Part shown: piece after piece, positions 1 to 6,732 of the stretch | How positions within the stretch are numbered: the first letter of the stretch is position 1 | How the letters are laid out: the number at the start of each line of letters is the position of its first letter | From: a virus | DNA: 34,867 nucleotides | IMG/VR virus record: IMGVR_UViG_3300005557_000002 | Span: 1-34,867 of that record | Direction: 5' to 3' (one strand) | Notes under the pieces: model-generated | Database searches by the model: none | The model's input: the letters and a program-made list of their open reading frames with translations, nothing else | What the model was told of the DNA's origin: nothing | Program-made: the position numbers and the translations under genes

Positions 1-75
1 GCGATCAAAGAAATTGAAGAGCGCGGCAGTGGCCTGTCATCCCCTAAAAGTGGGAGGGCGTTTGATGAACAATAG
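1..75 (+). CDS. 3' end of an unknown gene (partial)
   Basis: The frame that is open from the first base runs 24 codons to TAG at 73-75. The peptide ends ...SGRAFDEQ and is mostly polar and charged. It overlaps the next start (ATG at 65) by 11 bases, the same tight overlap used throughout this gene string, which supports it being a real gene tail. Too little is present to assign a function. Confidence 0.5.
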   Translation, partial: AIKEIEERGSGLSSPKSGRAFDEQ

Positions 76-292
76 ATTGTTTTCCGCGCTCAAGATGCGC
101 TATCCTGACATTCGCTACAGTCCTGCACCGGATTGCCCACGGTGCGAGGGCTGTGGAGAGCGGTACTACGCACATGGGATGTTCATCAGTGCTGGCTGGC
201 GACCGTGCTTGTGCCTGTATACCGAGCATAGGCACTTGCAAGCAGCATCCAGGCTCAACGCGTGGAAGCGAGCAGAGTTTAGAGAGGAGTAA
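65..292 (+). CDS. Small zinc-binding-like protein, unknown function
   Basis: A 75-residue protein. ATG at 65 is preferred over the in-frame ATG at 14 because the SD GGGAGGG lies at 53-59, about 5 bases ahead of it. The middle carries CPRCEGCGE (about residues 24-32) and later PCLC, a Cys pattern typical of small phage zinc-ribbon or treble-clef proteins. The rest is basic and aromatic. The metal-binding role is inferred from the Cys spacing only; no specific family is recognised. It ends one base before the next start at 294, so the two are probably co-transcribed. Confidence 0.6.
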   Translation: MNNRLFSALKMRYPDIRYSPAPDCPRCEGCGERYYAHGMFISAGWRPCLCLYTEHRHLQAASRLNAWKRAEFREE

Positions 293-293
293 C

Positions 294-434
294 ATGCTAG
301 TTAATATACTTTGGATAGTATTTACAGTTTGTCTGCTGCTCACATTCGTTGCGGTAGTTATGGCGAGATATAAGCAGAAGGAAGAGGAGACGCCTGGACT
401 GGATAGAGTGCTGTTTAGAAGAAGGAGAAGATGA
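294..434 (+). CDS. Small single-span membrane protein
   Basis: A 46-residue protein starting at ATG 294 behind the SD GAGAGGAG (282-289). Residues 2-23 form one uninterrupted hydrophobic segment (LVNILWIVFTVCLLL...), followed by a charged tail that ends in five arginines. By the positive-inside rule the C-terminus should be cytoplasmic. No family is recognised. Its position in the early region, before the HTH gene, gives no clear role. A longer in-frame start at 153 exists but has no SD and overlaps the previous gene throughout. Confidence 0.55.
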   Translation: MLVNILWIVFTVCLLLTFVAVVMARYKQKEEETPGLDRVLFRRRRR

Positions 435-493
435 TGAACAATAGAGAGATGTACGGATATACGGATATTATCATCAGCAATACTTGTGGCTAC

Positions 494-522
494 TTGCGTC
501 TGTCTGCAAGTTATGCTACTAT
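494..522 (+). promoter_or_regulatory. Sigma-70-like promoter for the HTH gene at 561
   Basis: A -35 TTGCGT (494-499), 17-base spacer and -10 TACTAT (517-522), with TG one base upstream of the -10 (extended -10). It lies about 40 bases ahead of the start codon at 561, with SD AAAGGA at 546-551. It is one of several TGN-type promoters in this window. Confidence 0.5.
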
Positions 523-560
523 TCTAGATAGTAACGGTCAATCAAGAAAGGATCGAGGCC

Positions 561-761
561 ATGATCAACATGCAGGAACGGTTCTTTACGCCAGAGCAGA
601 TTGCAGAAACGCTGCAAGTCTCAGAAGACACAATCATGCGTCTCTTGAGAGAGAAGATGCTCAAAGGAACCAAAGTCAGGAATCAGTGGCGCATCAAAGA
701 GAGCGACCTGGAGAAGTTCCTGGAAGAAAACAGCAATATCCAAGAGGAACAGGACAAATAA
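561..761 (+). CDS. Excisionase-family helix-turn-helix DNA-binding protein
   Basis: A 66-residue protein with the pattern of the HTH_17/excisionase (MerR-like winged helix) family: FFTPEQIAETLQVSEDTIMRLLRE forms the two helices of the HTH, GTKVRNQWRIKESDLEKFL the wing and last helix. This family covers phage Xis proteins and small regulators that bend DNA. The SD AAAGGA sits 9 bases ahead of ATG 561, and a promoter is visible at 494-522. Because this frame is clearly coding, the very long overlapping frame that starts near 431 cannot be a real N-terminus for the downstream HNH gene. It could be a control protein rather than a true Xis; a second HTH of the same class lies directly before the integrase at 8117. 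Confidence 0.8.
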   Translation: MINMQERFFTPEQIAETLQVSEDTIMRLLREKMLKGTKVRNQWRIKESDLEKFLEENSNIQEEQDK

Positions 762-766
762 ATAAA

Positions 767-782
767 GCCAGCGTATGCTGGC
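767..782 (+). terminator. Perfect 6-bp hairpin after the HTH gene
   Basis: GCCAGC, GTAT loop, GCTGGC: a compact stem-loop 5 bases after the stop codon at 761. It lacks a following U-run, so it is at best a weak or factor-dependent terminator, or an mRNA 3'-end stabiliser. Confidence 0.35.
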
Positions 783-873
783 AGACAACAATTGAAAATT
801 TTGTAGCATTCAGGTCATCAGCTCTGCTGTGGAAGGTTAAAGCTAATGACCCTAGGATTCGCTACCCTGTTTT

Positions 874-952
874 TATAATACATAACCTTGCAAGAAAACG
901 CAAGGTCTTGTATAGCAGAACATGGGTAGACGATAGAAAGTGTGTACCCATG
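874..952 (+). promoter_or_regulatory. Promoter-like -10 and two hairpins leading into the HNH/AP2 gene
   Basis: A consensus TATAAT lies at 874-879, but no good -35 is seen. It is followed by a 7-bp stem (ACCTTGC 885-891 with GCAAGGT 900-906) and then an 8-bp stem, CATGGGTA (921-928) with TACCCATG (945-952). The ATG start codon of the HNH gene (950-952) is inside the second stem, and the purine-rich candidate SD (AGAAAG, about 935-940) is in its loop. Folded RNA should block translation initiation. Confidence 0.45.
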
Positions 953-1708
953 GAAGATGACAATTCAAGGATAATCCTCCTTAATCGCGGACAGGAAGTT
1001 ATTGTAGACGAAAAATGGTTTAGAGAACTAAATCAACGCAGATGGCACATTCGCGATGGCTATGCAGCAGCAAATATTGACGGCGAGCGGACTTACATGC
1101 ATCGTCACATCCTTCCTCCGCCAAAAGGCTACCTCGTTGACCATATCAACAGAAACAGGCTCGATAATCGCGAAGCAAATCTTCGGATAGTTACACATGT
1201 GCAAAATGCTCAAAACAGAGCATACCACAAGAATAATAAAACTGGCTATAAGGGCGTGTTTTTCCATGAAAACACGCAAATATATACTGCTGCGATACGC
1301 CAAGGTGGCAAGCTCCGTTATCTTGGTCAATTTAATACCGCGATAGAAGCAGCAATAGCATACAATAAAGCGGCTATCGAAATTTGCGGAGAATATGCTT
1401 GGACCAATCCAATAGATGAAGCAGCGCCTTTGTTCACACAGCCCCCTGTAAGCACCTATACATCTTGCGATCCATGGGAATGCAAAAATGATGGTAGCTA
1501 CAGTATGACCATAGGAAGTGCATATGCTGATATATGCCCGTATATCTCCAGATCCAAGACATACTATCGGGCAACCGTGCAAGGCCCCAACACTCCTCGA
1601 CTGCAAGAGAGTCTCTTTATTACTATTGATGAGGCAAAGGGATGGTGTGAGCAGTGGATACACCACTTCGATGAATACCAACAACTCAAAAAAGCAGCAG
1701 AGCGATAG
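950..1708 (+). CDS. HNH homing-endonuclease-like protein with AP2 domain
   Basis: A 252-residue protein. About residues 10-60 match the usual N-terminus of HNH/AP2 endonucleases (RIILLNRGQEVIVDEKWFREL...). The HNH_3 core follows (MHRHILPPPKGYLVDHINRN...NREANLR; His in VDHIN, Asn in NRLDN). An AP2 DNA-binding domain comes next (GYKGVFFHENTQIYTAAI...YLGQFNTAIEAAIAYNKAA), then a C-terminal region with no clear family. Such free-standing enzymes cut phage DNA and spread by homing. ATG 950 is chosen because the fold begins there and the upstream frame overlaps the HTH gene in another phase. It sits between an HTH gene and the primase, a typical intergenic site for a homing gene. Its start codon lies in a hairpin. 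Confidence 0.8.
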   Translation: MEDDNSRIILLNRGQEVIVDEKWFRELNQRRWHIRDGYAAANIDGERTYMHRHILPPPKGYLVDHINRNRLDNREANLRIVTHVQNAQNRAYHKNNKTGYKGVFFHENTQIYTAAIRQGGKLRYLGQFNTAIEAAIAYNKAAIEICGEYAWTNPIDEAAPLFTQPPVSTYTSCDPWECKNDGSYSMTIGSAYADICPYISRSKTYYRATVQGPNTPRLQESLFITIDEAKGWCEQWIHHFDEYQQLKKAAER

Positions 1709-1728
1709 ATAGAAGAAGGAGTGTGTCC

Positions 1729-4149
1729 ATGTATACCATCTCCTCTATTATCGATGTGGTAACGGGCCTCGGGTGGTCGGTTATCCCTGTCGGCCTCAAC
1801 AAAAAGCCTCTGTTCTCTTGGAAGCAATACCAGCAGGAACGTGCTAGTGTTGAACAGATAAACCAGTGGCAAAAGCAATACAACCCGCCTGCGTGGGCGG
1901 TGATCACCGGGTCTATCAGCAACCTCATCATTCTTGATGGCGATGGGGAACCCGGGAGAAATACATTTGAGTTGCTAGGGCTCGATCCGCATAGGCGGAC
2001 GGGCTCAGGCGGCTTGCATTGTGATTTTGAGCACCCCGGCTGGTTTGTTCCCACTCTTAATAGCAAGTCAAAGATAGAGCTAGGGGAACGCTGGCCGGGG
2101 CTCGACATTCGTGGTGACGGTGGCTATGCCGTCTTTTGTGGCAAGAACACCAGTGGCGAGTATGTCTGGTTGCGCGCCCCCGGCGAGTTGGATAGTTTAG
2201 ACATACTACCTGATGACTTGCGTATCTTCCTGGGTCTGCTCAATCCACCACAAGAGAAGACATCCCGACCAGTAGCAGATATCGCACTTGAGAGGGCGCT
2301 TCGCGATGTCTCCATAACAGGTCGCGATAATGCTTGCTTCAAGCTGGCTAAGCAACTGCATGATAATAGCTACTCCCAGGTGGAAGCGGAATCCATCTGC
2401 ATGGAATTTGCTAGACGGGCTCCCACCCATAACACTAAGGGCAAAGTTGAGCCATTCACTGAGGCCACCGCACGGGCTAAAGTCGCTTCTGCCTATTCCT
2501 ATACCAAGCGCGACCCCTGGTCAAGCACTACTACCTACAGCCAGGAGCATCCTCAAAGTGGGAATGGCAGTAACCCACCAGAGTCTAACATCAATTTAGA
2601 TAGTCTTCGTACTTACGTTGATGAGCGCAATACAGAACGCCTAATCGAACGGCATGGTAAGAACCTACGTTATTGCGCAAAGTGGAAAAAATGGCTTGTG
2701 TGGGATGGGAGACGGTGGTGTATATCTGAAGCTGAGAAGGTTATTAGTCTTGCTAAAGAGACTATTAGGGCTATGTACGTAGAAGCATTAGATATTGACG
2801 ATGATGAGAGAAAGCGTACTATGCTAAAGCATATTATGCGTTCTGATAAAATCAGCATGTTTGAAGCAATGGAGAGATCTGCACGTGCTGATTTACTCAT
2901 ATCGCCTGATGACCTGGATAAGAACAACATGCTCTTTAACGTGCTAAACGGCACATTAGATCTAGGTACATACACCTTTCGCAAGCATAACCGAGCTGAT
3001 CTCATCACACGCTTGGCTCCAGTTGTCTATGACCCTAATGCGACTTGTCCATTATGGACTGCCTTTTTTGATCGGTTCTTCCCAGAGAACCCAGACCTTC
3101 AAGCATTCATCCAGCGAATTGCAGGGTATTGCCTTACTGGTGATACCTCTGAAAAGGCAACCTTCATTGGTCATGGAGGTGGTAATAACGGGAAAAGCAC
3201 GCTTCTCAACACACTGATGACCATGATGGGAGACTATGCCGATCAAATCGCTACTGAGACTCTGATGGTTAAGCGATACGATAAGGCCATAGCCAACGAT
3301 ATAGCAAAGCTAAAAGGCTTGCGTCTGGTGATTGCCAGCGAGGGCGAAGAAGGCCAGCGACTAGCAGAGTCGAAAATCAAACAGATGTCAGGAGGTAGTG
3401 ACCACCTCGTTGGTGAATTCAAGTATGGAGAGGAATTTACGTTCATCCCTACGCACAAGATTTTTCTTGGCACTAACCACCTACCCCAAATACGAGGAAC
3501 TGACCCAGCTATCTGGAATCGCTTGAAGCTCATCCCCTTTGCTGAGACAATCGACCCTAGCGAGGCAGATCTCCACTATATCGATAAGCTGAAAGCCGAG
3601 CTGTCAGGTATTCTTAACTGGGCTTTAGCTGGTAACAAGAACTGGAGAGCTCAGGGAATCGGGAGGAATCCCGATGTTGAGAAGTCAACCGCATCTCATA
3701 GAGCTGAGATGGACATTCTCAGACATTTTCTAGAGGATCGCTGCGTCATCAAAAAGAATTGCCGTGTTGCCATAAGTGAACTGTATAAGGCATATGTGGA
3801 ATGGTGTGATAAGAATACCGAGATTGCGTTTAATACACGACGGTTTCGCGCCGCTTTGCTTGAGCGGGGTTTTACACAGGATAAGGATGATAAAGAGCGT
3901 TTTTGGAGAGGGATTGGTCTCCTTGATTCTGACAAAACTGACAATCCTGACACGAATTCAACAAAAGTCCCTTACGTAAAAAACGTTGAAAATAGTTTTA
4001 GTAAAACTCAGTCAGATTTGTCAGAAACGTCAGGAAAATCTGATAGATCTGCAGCTCCTGATCGTGCCTGCCTTCATTGCGGTACTAGAAACTGGCAGTG
4101 GGATAGCTTGCTAGAACGCTATACATGTGGAAGTTGCAATCACGGATGA
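1729..4149 (+). CDS. Bifunctional primase-polymerase / D5-type helicase
   Basis: An 806-residue replication protein. Residues 1-165 match the prim-pol (archaeo-eukaryotic primase) fold seen in phage and plasmid primases, with WSVIPVGLNKKP near the start, LDGDGEPG, GSGGLHCDF and LDIRGDGGYAV. The central and C-terminal part is the D5_N/P4-type superfamily 3 helicase, with Walker A GGGNNGKST around residues 482-490 and the downstream FLGTNHLPQIRGTDPAIWNRL segment. The last 25 residues form a zinc ribbon (CLHC...CGSC). It should prime and unwind DNA at the phage origin. ATG 1729 is preferred to GTG 1723 because the SD AGAAGGAG ends at 1721, leaving one base before the GTG but a normal 7 before the ATG. 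No origin could be identified by eye. Confidence 0.9.
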   Translation: MYTISSIIDVVTGLGWSVIPVGLNKKPLFSWKQYQQERASVEQINQWQKQYNPPAWAVITGSISNLIILDGDGEPGRNTFELLGLDPHRRTGSGGLHCDFEHPGWFVPTLNSKSKIELGERWPGLDIRGDGGYAVFCGKNTSGEYVWLRAPGELDSLDILPDDLRIFLGLLNPPQEKTSRPVADIALERALRDVSITGRDNACFKLAKQLHDNSYSQVEAESICMEFARRAPTHNTKGKVEPFTEATARAKVASAYSYTKRDPWSSTTTYSQEHPQSGNGSNPPESNINLDSLRTYVDERNTERLIERHGKNLRYCAKWKKWLVWDGRRWCISEAEKVISLAKETIRAMYVEALDIDDDERKRTMLKHIMRSDKISMFEAMERSARADLLISPDDLDKNNMLFNVLNGTLDLGTYTFRKHNRADLITRLAPVVYDPNATCPLWTAFFDRFFPENPDLQAFIQRIAGYCLTGDTSEKATFIGHGGGNNGKSTLLNTLMTMMGDYADQIATETLMVKRYDKAIANDIAKLKGLRLVIASEGEEGQRLAESKIKQMSGGSDHLVGEFKYGEEFTFIPTHKIFLGTNHLPQIRGTDPAIWNRLKLIPFAETIDPSEADLHYIDKLKAELSGILNWALAGNKNWRAQGIGRNPDVEKSTASHRAEMDILRHFLEDRCVIKKNCRVAISELYKAYVEWCDKNTEIAFNTRRFRAALLERGFTQDKDDKERFWRGIGLLDSDKTDNPDTNSTKVPYVKNVENSFSKTQSDLSETSGKSDRSAAPDRACLHCGTRNWQWDSLLERYTCGSCNHG

Positions 4150-4157
4150 GTAAGGAC

Positions 4158-4191
4158 ACAATAGTATATTGTTCACATAGTCATTGACTAT
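4158..4191. promoter_or_regulatory. Two adjacent 15-bp palindromes (possible operators)
   Basis: ACAATA-gta-TATTGT (4158-4172) and ATAGTC-att-GACTAT (4177-4191) are each perfect 6-3-6 inverted repeats, separated by 4 bases and centred 19 bp apart. They fill most of the short gap between the primase stop (4149) and the next start (4210). They could be repressor sites or small RNA hairpins. No convincing promoter hexamer pair was found around them. Confidence 0.35.
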
Positions 4192-4209
4192 AAGACGAAA
4201 GAGGATAAG

Positions 4210-4536
4210 ATGGAACAAAATGGAGAAAGACTTTACATGGTTGATGGTCAACCAAAAGCTGAAATTGATGTGTACCTCACAGATGAGAGGGAAGCACCGT
4301 CTATCAAAGAGTGCCGTCATGCGGTTCTATGTATCAAAACAAAGGATACAAAAGGGGAAGATACGGATGGGTACGTTGTTTATGATCGGCTTCTCAATAG
4401 GATTGTAAACGGTGTTTTTGCTGAAGACTCTGAAAGTGCTCTGTACGTCGCGAAGCTGTACAACGAAGGACAAGGGAGATTAGATATGGCACCAAATGGA
4501 TATGCACTTGGATTGATTTATCCAGAGAAAGAGTAG
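4210..4536 (+). CDS. Hypothetical protein
   Basis: A 108-residue, rather acidic soluble protein starting at ATG 4210 behind GAGGATAAG. It has no Cys pairs, membrane span or motif I can name; the sequence alternates short strand-like and helix-like stretches (VDGQPKAEIDVYLTDE..., ESALYVAKLYNEGQG). The gene stands between the primase and the DNA-modification block. Two tandem palindromes lie just upstream, and an 88-base gap containing a possible leader peptide lies downstream. Confidence 0.6.
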   Translation: MEQNGERLYMVDGQPKAEIDVYLTDEREAPSIKECRHAVLCIKTKDTKGEDTDGYVVYDRLLNRIVNGVFAEDSESALYVAKLYNEGQGRLDMAPNGYALGLIYPEKE

Positions 4537-4561
4537 CGCGTTCACATAGTGAGATGAGAAA

Positions 4562-4580
4562 GAAGCAAGGAAGGCGAGAT
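4562..4580 (+). repeat. 19-bp direct repeat, left copy
   Basis: GAAGCAAGGAAGGCGAGAT is identical to 5719-5737. The two copies bracket the GNAT and TGT-like genes. Each copy contains a usable SD (AAGGAAGGCGAG) directly before a start codon: ATG 4579 here and GTG 5739 at the right copy. An exact 19-mer twice in a window this size is not expected by chance. Confidence 0.8.
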
Positions 4581-4632
4581 GAGAAAAGTGTGTGTAGATG
4601 AGCTGAGAAAGAGCGCGGATTATTATGATTAG
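4579..4632 (+). CDS. Possible 17-residue leader peptide coupled to the GNAT gene
   Basis: ATG 4579 follows the SD AAGGAAGGCGAG and reads MRKVCVDELRKSADYYD to TAG at 4630-4632, overlapping the GNAT start (ATG 4625) by 8 bases. The GNAT gene itself has only a weak SD, so ribosomes finishing this short frame could re-initiate on it. It may instead be the 5' relic of a gene replaced when the GNAT/TGT-like cassette was inserted, because its start lies inside the repeated sequence. Confidence 0.3.
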   Translation: MRKVCVDELRKSADYYD

Positions 4633-5059
4633 AAAAGCATCTCTTGATGATATAGATGCAGTAAAATGTATTGCAGACGCAAATAGGGACAGTATCGGGT
4701 TTGTTCTGCGTCCAGCGCTCATTGAAGCCATAGAACGAAGCTGGCTCATAATTTCTGAGTATGATGGCGAGATTGTCGGATTCTGCAATTATCGGCATTG
4801 CAGAAATGGACGCACGACAATCTATGAAATCTGTGTACGAGCAGATATGAGAAGACACGGGATAGGATATCAGCTCATTGAATATCTTATCCTGGAATCA
4901 TATGAGAAAAACCAAATATACATTCAATTAAAGTGTACTCTAGAAAATCCTGCAAATGCCTTTTATCAGAGACTAACTTTTCAATTGGAAGGTCGAGATG
5001 AAGGAAGGAAGAGACCGCTCAATATATGGCGATTTGTACTAAGAGAGGTACTAGTATGA
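4625..5059 (+). CDS. GNAT-family N-acetyltransferase
   Basis: A 144-residue protein with the full GNAT layout: an N-terminal IRKASLDDIDAVKCI motif, a WLIISEYDGEIVGFCNYR strand pair, an acetyl-CoA-binding motif A around RADMRRHGIGYQLIEYLI (R/Q-x-x-G-x-G/A form), and a C-terminal ENPANAFYQRLTFQLEGR segment typical of these enzymes. GNAT proteins transfer acyl groups to amines. The substrate is not visible here. The gene overlaps the next start by ATGA (5056-5059), so it is co-translated with the TGT-like protein, which hints at a joint job, possibly nucleobase or protein modification. Both genes sit between the 19-bp repeats. It could be a host-derived moron rather than part of a DNA-modification pathway. 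Confidence 0.8.
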   Translation: MIRKASLDDIDAVKCIADANRDSIGFVLRPALIEAIERSWLIISEYDGEIVGFCNYRHCRNGRTTIYEICVRADMRRHGIGYQLIEYLILESYEKNQIYIQLKCTLENPANAFYQRLTFQLEGRDEGRKRPLNIWRFVLREVLV

Positions 5060-5739
5060 TCGATCTCATCTACACCAGCGGGAACAACCGAAGATACGCT
5101 CAAATGACACTAGATGCAGGATGGCTTGTCGGCATGAGATCAGACAAACATGCATATGTACCTATATCCTTTATAGATATAGACTATAAGCATCCAGACT
5201 TCGAGAGGCATATGAGAGTAGTCCAGGAACACAACCCGCAGTACGCTATTGTGCCTGATATGAGTGATCAGTATGTGGACAAAGATGACGTGATGCGAGC
5301 ACTAAAACAAGCAGAGCAGCTCTCGGCTGTCTTCTGCGGATTAGTATTCGTAGTTCCTAAGCTGCCCAGGCAACTCGCCATGATCCCGCGTGATTTTGCC
5401 ATAGCATTCTCGGTTCCGACCAGCTACGGAGGTGCGATGTTCATGCTGTGGGACAAGGATGTGCAGGACGGTCTCGCAGATCGCCGTATTCATCTGCTCG
5501 GTGGCAATCCTCACATACAAATGCAGTATTGTATGCACCTCTCATCCTTTGCAAATGTTGTTTCTGCCGACGGTAATATGTTTCAGTTCATGAGTGGTGT
5601 GCAGAAGTATTGGCAGCATGGATCATGGAAGAAACACCCAAGAGCAGGGAAAGGCGACAAGGAAGTAACACATGAATGTATACAGTGGTCTTTGCAAAAT
5701 GTTAGTGAAGCGTGGAACGAAGCAAGGAAGGCGAGATAG
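5056..5739 (+). CDS. DUF6610-like protein, candidate TGT-fold (DpdA-like) enzyme
   Basis: A 227-residue protein; ATG 5056 has SD AGAGAGG and overlaps the GNAT stop. Recognisable blocks are AIVPDMSD (Asp 68), FSVPTSYGG (about 119-126), IHLLGGNPHIQMQ (about 145-157) and VVSADGN (Asp 172). The order HLLGG-NP...-SAD-GN parallels the H-Y-L-x-G-V-G-T-P-E ... F-D-C segment of tRNA-guanine transglycosylases, whose Asp is the nucleophile. I recall this pattern from proteins labelled DUF6610 in actinobacteria and phages. The inference is a base-exchange enzyme that could place a 7-deazaguanine in DNA, as phage DpdA does; the substrate is not shown and no preQ0 genes lie in the window. Its TAG overlaps the GTG of the methyltransferase. 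Confidence 0.55.
   Translation: MIDLIYTSGNNRRYAQMTLDAGWLVGMRSDKHAYVPISFIDIDYKHPDFERHMRVVQEHNPQYAIVPDMSDQYVDKDDVMRALKQAEQLSAVFCGLVFVVPKLPRQLAMIPRDFAIAFSVPTSYGGAMFMLWDKDVQDGLADRRIHLLGGNPHIQMQYCMHLSSFANVVSADGNMFQFMSGVQKYWQHGSWKKHPRAGKGDKEVTHECIQWSLQNVSEAWNEARKAR
5719..5737 (+). repeat. 19-bp direct repeat, right copy
   Basis: Identical to 4562-4580. It covers the last codons of the TGT-like gene and the SD of the methyltransferase (AAGGAAGGCGAG before GTG 5739). Confidence 0.8.
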
Positions 5740-6731
5740 TGAGTTACGCATACTACAATGATATAGATGCATTTTGTTGTAAAGTACTCAGGAAGAACAT
5801 TGCACTAGGGAATTTGCCAGGAGGCAAAGTTGATGAAAGAGACATCAGAGACGTTAAAGCAGCAGACTTTATGGGATATCAGCATGTCCATTTGTTCGCA
5901 GGAATCGGAGCCTTTGCTCTTGGGATGCGATGGGCAGGGTATCCAAGCAGCATCAGAACCTTTACGGGAGGTTTTCCCTGCCAAGATGTGTCTAATGCAG
6001 GGAAACGAGCGGGAATTGAAGGAGAGCATAGCGGACTCTGGAAAGAGATGTGCCGTCTCATTCAGGAAGCGATGGATAGCGGCATGGGACCGGATATCAT
6101 CATCTTGGAAAACGTCTCAGCTCTTATTCACAGGGGACTATCAACAGTACTCGGGGATTTGGCCGAAATCGGGATGGATGCAAGATGGTTCTGTCTACGA
6201 GCTTCAGATGTCGGAGCGCCCCACCAGCGAGAGCGAATATTCATTGTGGCCCACTCCGAGAGCAGAGAAGATCGGCGGGTACTCGAGCCCGGACTATCGG
6301 CCAACCTTAGCGCAGAAAGTCCAGATGTGGCCGACGCCCGCAGCACAGGACGGCAAGAATGCAACGTGTCCGCCATCGCAGGCAGACAGGGACACATTGC
6401 CGGGCTCAATGTGGAGGACCCCACAGGCGGACGAAAACGGCAGCATCAAGCCACCAGAGGAGAGAAAGGGACACAATCTCTCAATCTCCAATCAAGTCCA
6501 AGGCAACTTGAACCCGGAGTGGGTCGAAATGCTGCAAGGTTTTCCAGTGGGCTACACGGACATCAGTGGCCCGCAGGTCCAGGGGAGTCACAGCATGAAT
6601 GGGAGCCTCCAAGAACCGTTGTTGGCAAGCAACCCGATAGGGCAAAGCGCTTAAAGGCGTTGGGAAATGCAATAGTGCCGCAATGTGTGCAATATGTTGT
6701 AGAGCACATACTAGCGAACATGGGGAAATGA
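5739..6731 (+). CDS. DNA C5-cytosine methyltransferase (permuted phage type)
   Basis: A 330-residue enzyme that would methylate C5 of cytosine in phage DNA, probably against host restriction. Motifs from the N-terminus: YNDIDAFCCKVL...RDIRD (motif II/III-like region, before motif I), HLFAGIGAF (motif I, 51-59), GGFPCQ with catalytic Cys 81 (motif IV), ENV 124-126 (VI), QRERIF 163-168 (VIII), a variable target-recognition region about 175-300 with repeated VADA/VED-type units, and RLKALGNAIVPQ near 304-315 (X). Placing the NDI..RDIR region before motif I is a known arrangement in phage enzymes. The start is GTG 5739, overlapping the upstream TAG, with SD AAGGAAGGCGAG. A second reading frame overlaps residues 32-305. 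Confidence 0.9.
   Translation: MSYAYYNDIDAFCCKVLRKNIALGNLPGGKVDERDIRDVKAADFMGYQHVHLFAGIGAFALGMRWAGYPSSIRTFTGGFPCQDVSNAGKRAGIEGEHSGLWKEMCRLIQEAMDSGMGPDIIILENVSALIHRGLSTVLGDLAEIGMDARWFCLRASDVGAPHQRERIFIVAHSESREDRRVLEPGLSANLSAESPDVADARSTGRQECNVSAIAGRQGHIAGLNVEDPTGGRKRQHQATRGEKGTQSLNLQSSPRQLEPGVGRNAARFSSGLHGHQWPAGPGESQHEWEPPRTVVGKQPDRAKRLKALGNAIVPQCVQYVVEHILANMGK
5833..6654 (+). CDS. Alternate-frame protein nested in the methyltransferase gene (WPTP-repeat type)
   Basis: A 273-codon open frame, +1 relative to the methyltransferase. ATG 5833 follows a perfect SD AGGAGG (5819-5824) by 8 bases. The product is not random: ...SSSWKTSQ...YSGIWPKSGWMQDGSVYEL..., then SLWPTPRAE, QMWPTPAAQDG and MWRTPQADENG (Trp near 139, 166 and 194), then LNPEWVEMLQGFPVGYTD (about 226-243). 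I recall this series (YSG-WPKSG, repeated WPTP, LNPEWVE-GFP-G-TD) from phage and metagenomic proteins found with C5 methyltransferases. The two frames interlock, since GTGGCCGACGCC reads VADA in one frame and the bases one step on read WPTP. Function is unknown; translation is supported by the SD and the recognised motifs but not shown. Confidence 0.5.
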   Translation: MKETSETLKQQTLWDISMSICSQESEPLLLGCDGQGIQAASEPLREVFPAKMCLMQGNERELKESIADSGKRCAVSFRKRWIAAWDRISSSWKTSQLLFTGDYQQYSGIWPKSGWMQDGSVYELQMSERPTSESEYSLWPTPRAEKIGGYSSPDYRPTLAQKVQMWPTPAAQDGKNATCPPSQADRDTLPGSMWRTPQADENGSIKPPEERKGHNLSISNQVQGNLNPEWVEMLQGFPVGYTDISGPQVQGSHSMNGSLQEPLLASNPIGQSA

Positions 6732-6732
6732 A

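Noticed and set aside
431-949. N-terminal extension of the HNH/AP2 gene back to 431
   Set aside because: It overlaps the HTH gene (561-761) in another phase and has no domain similarity; the HNH/AP2 fold begins right after ATG 950.
4171-4550. GTTCACATAGT repeated at 4171-4181 and 4540-4550
   Set aside because: An 11-base repeat is expected many times by chance in 35 kb, and only one copy overlaps a palindrome.
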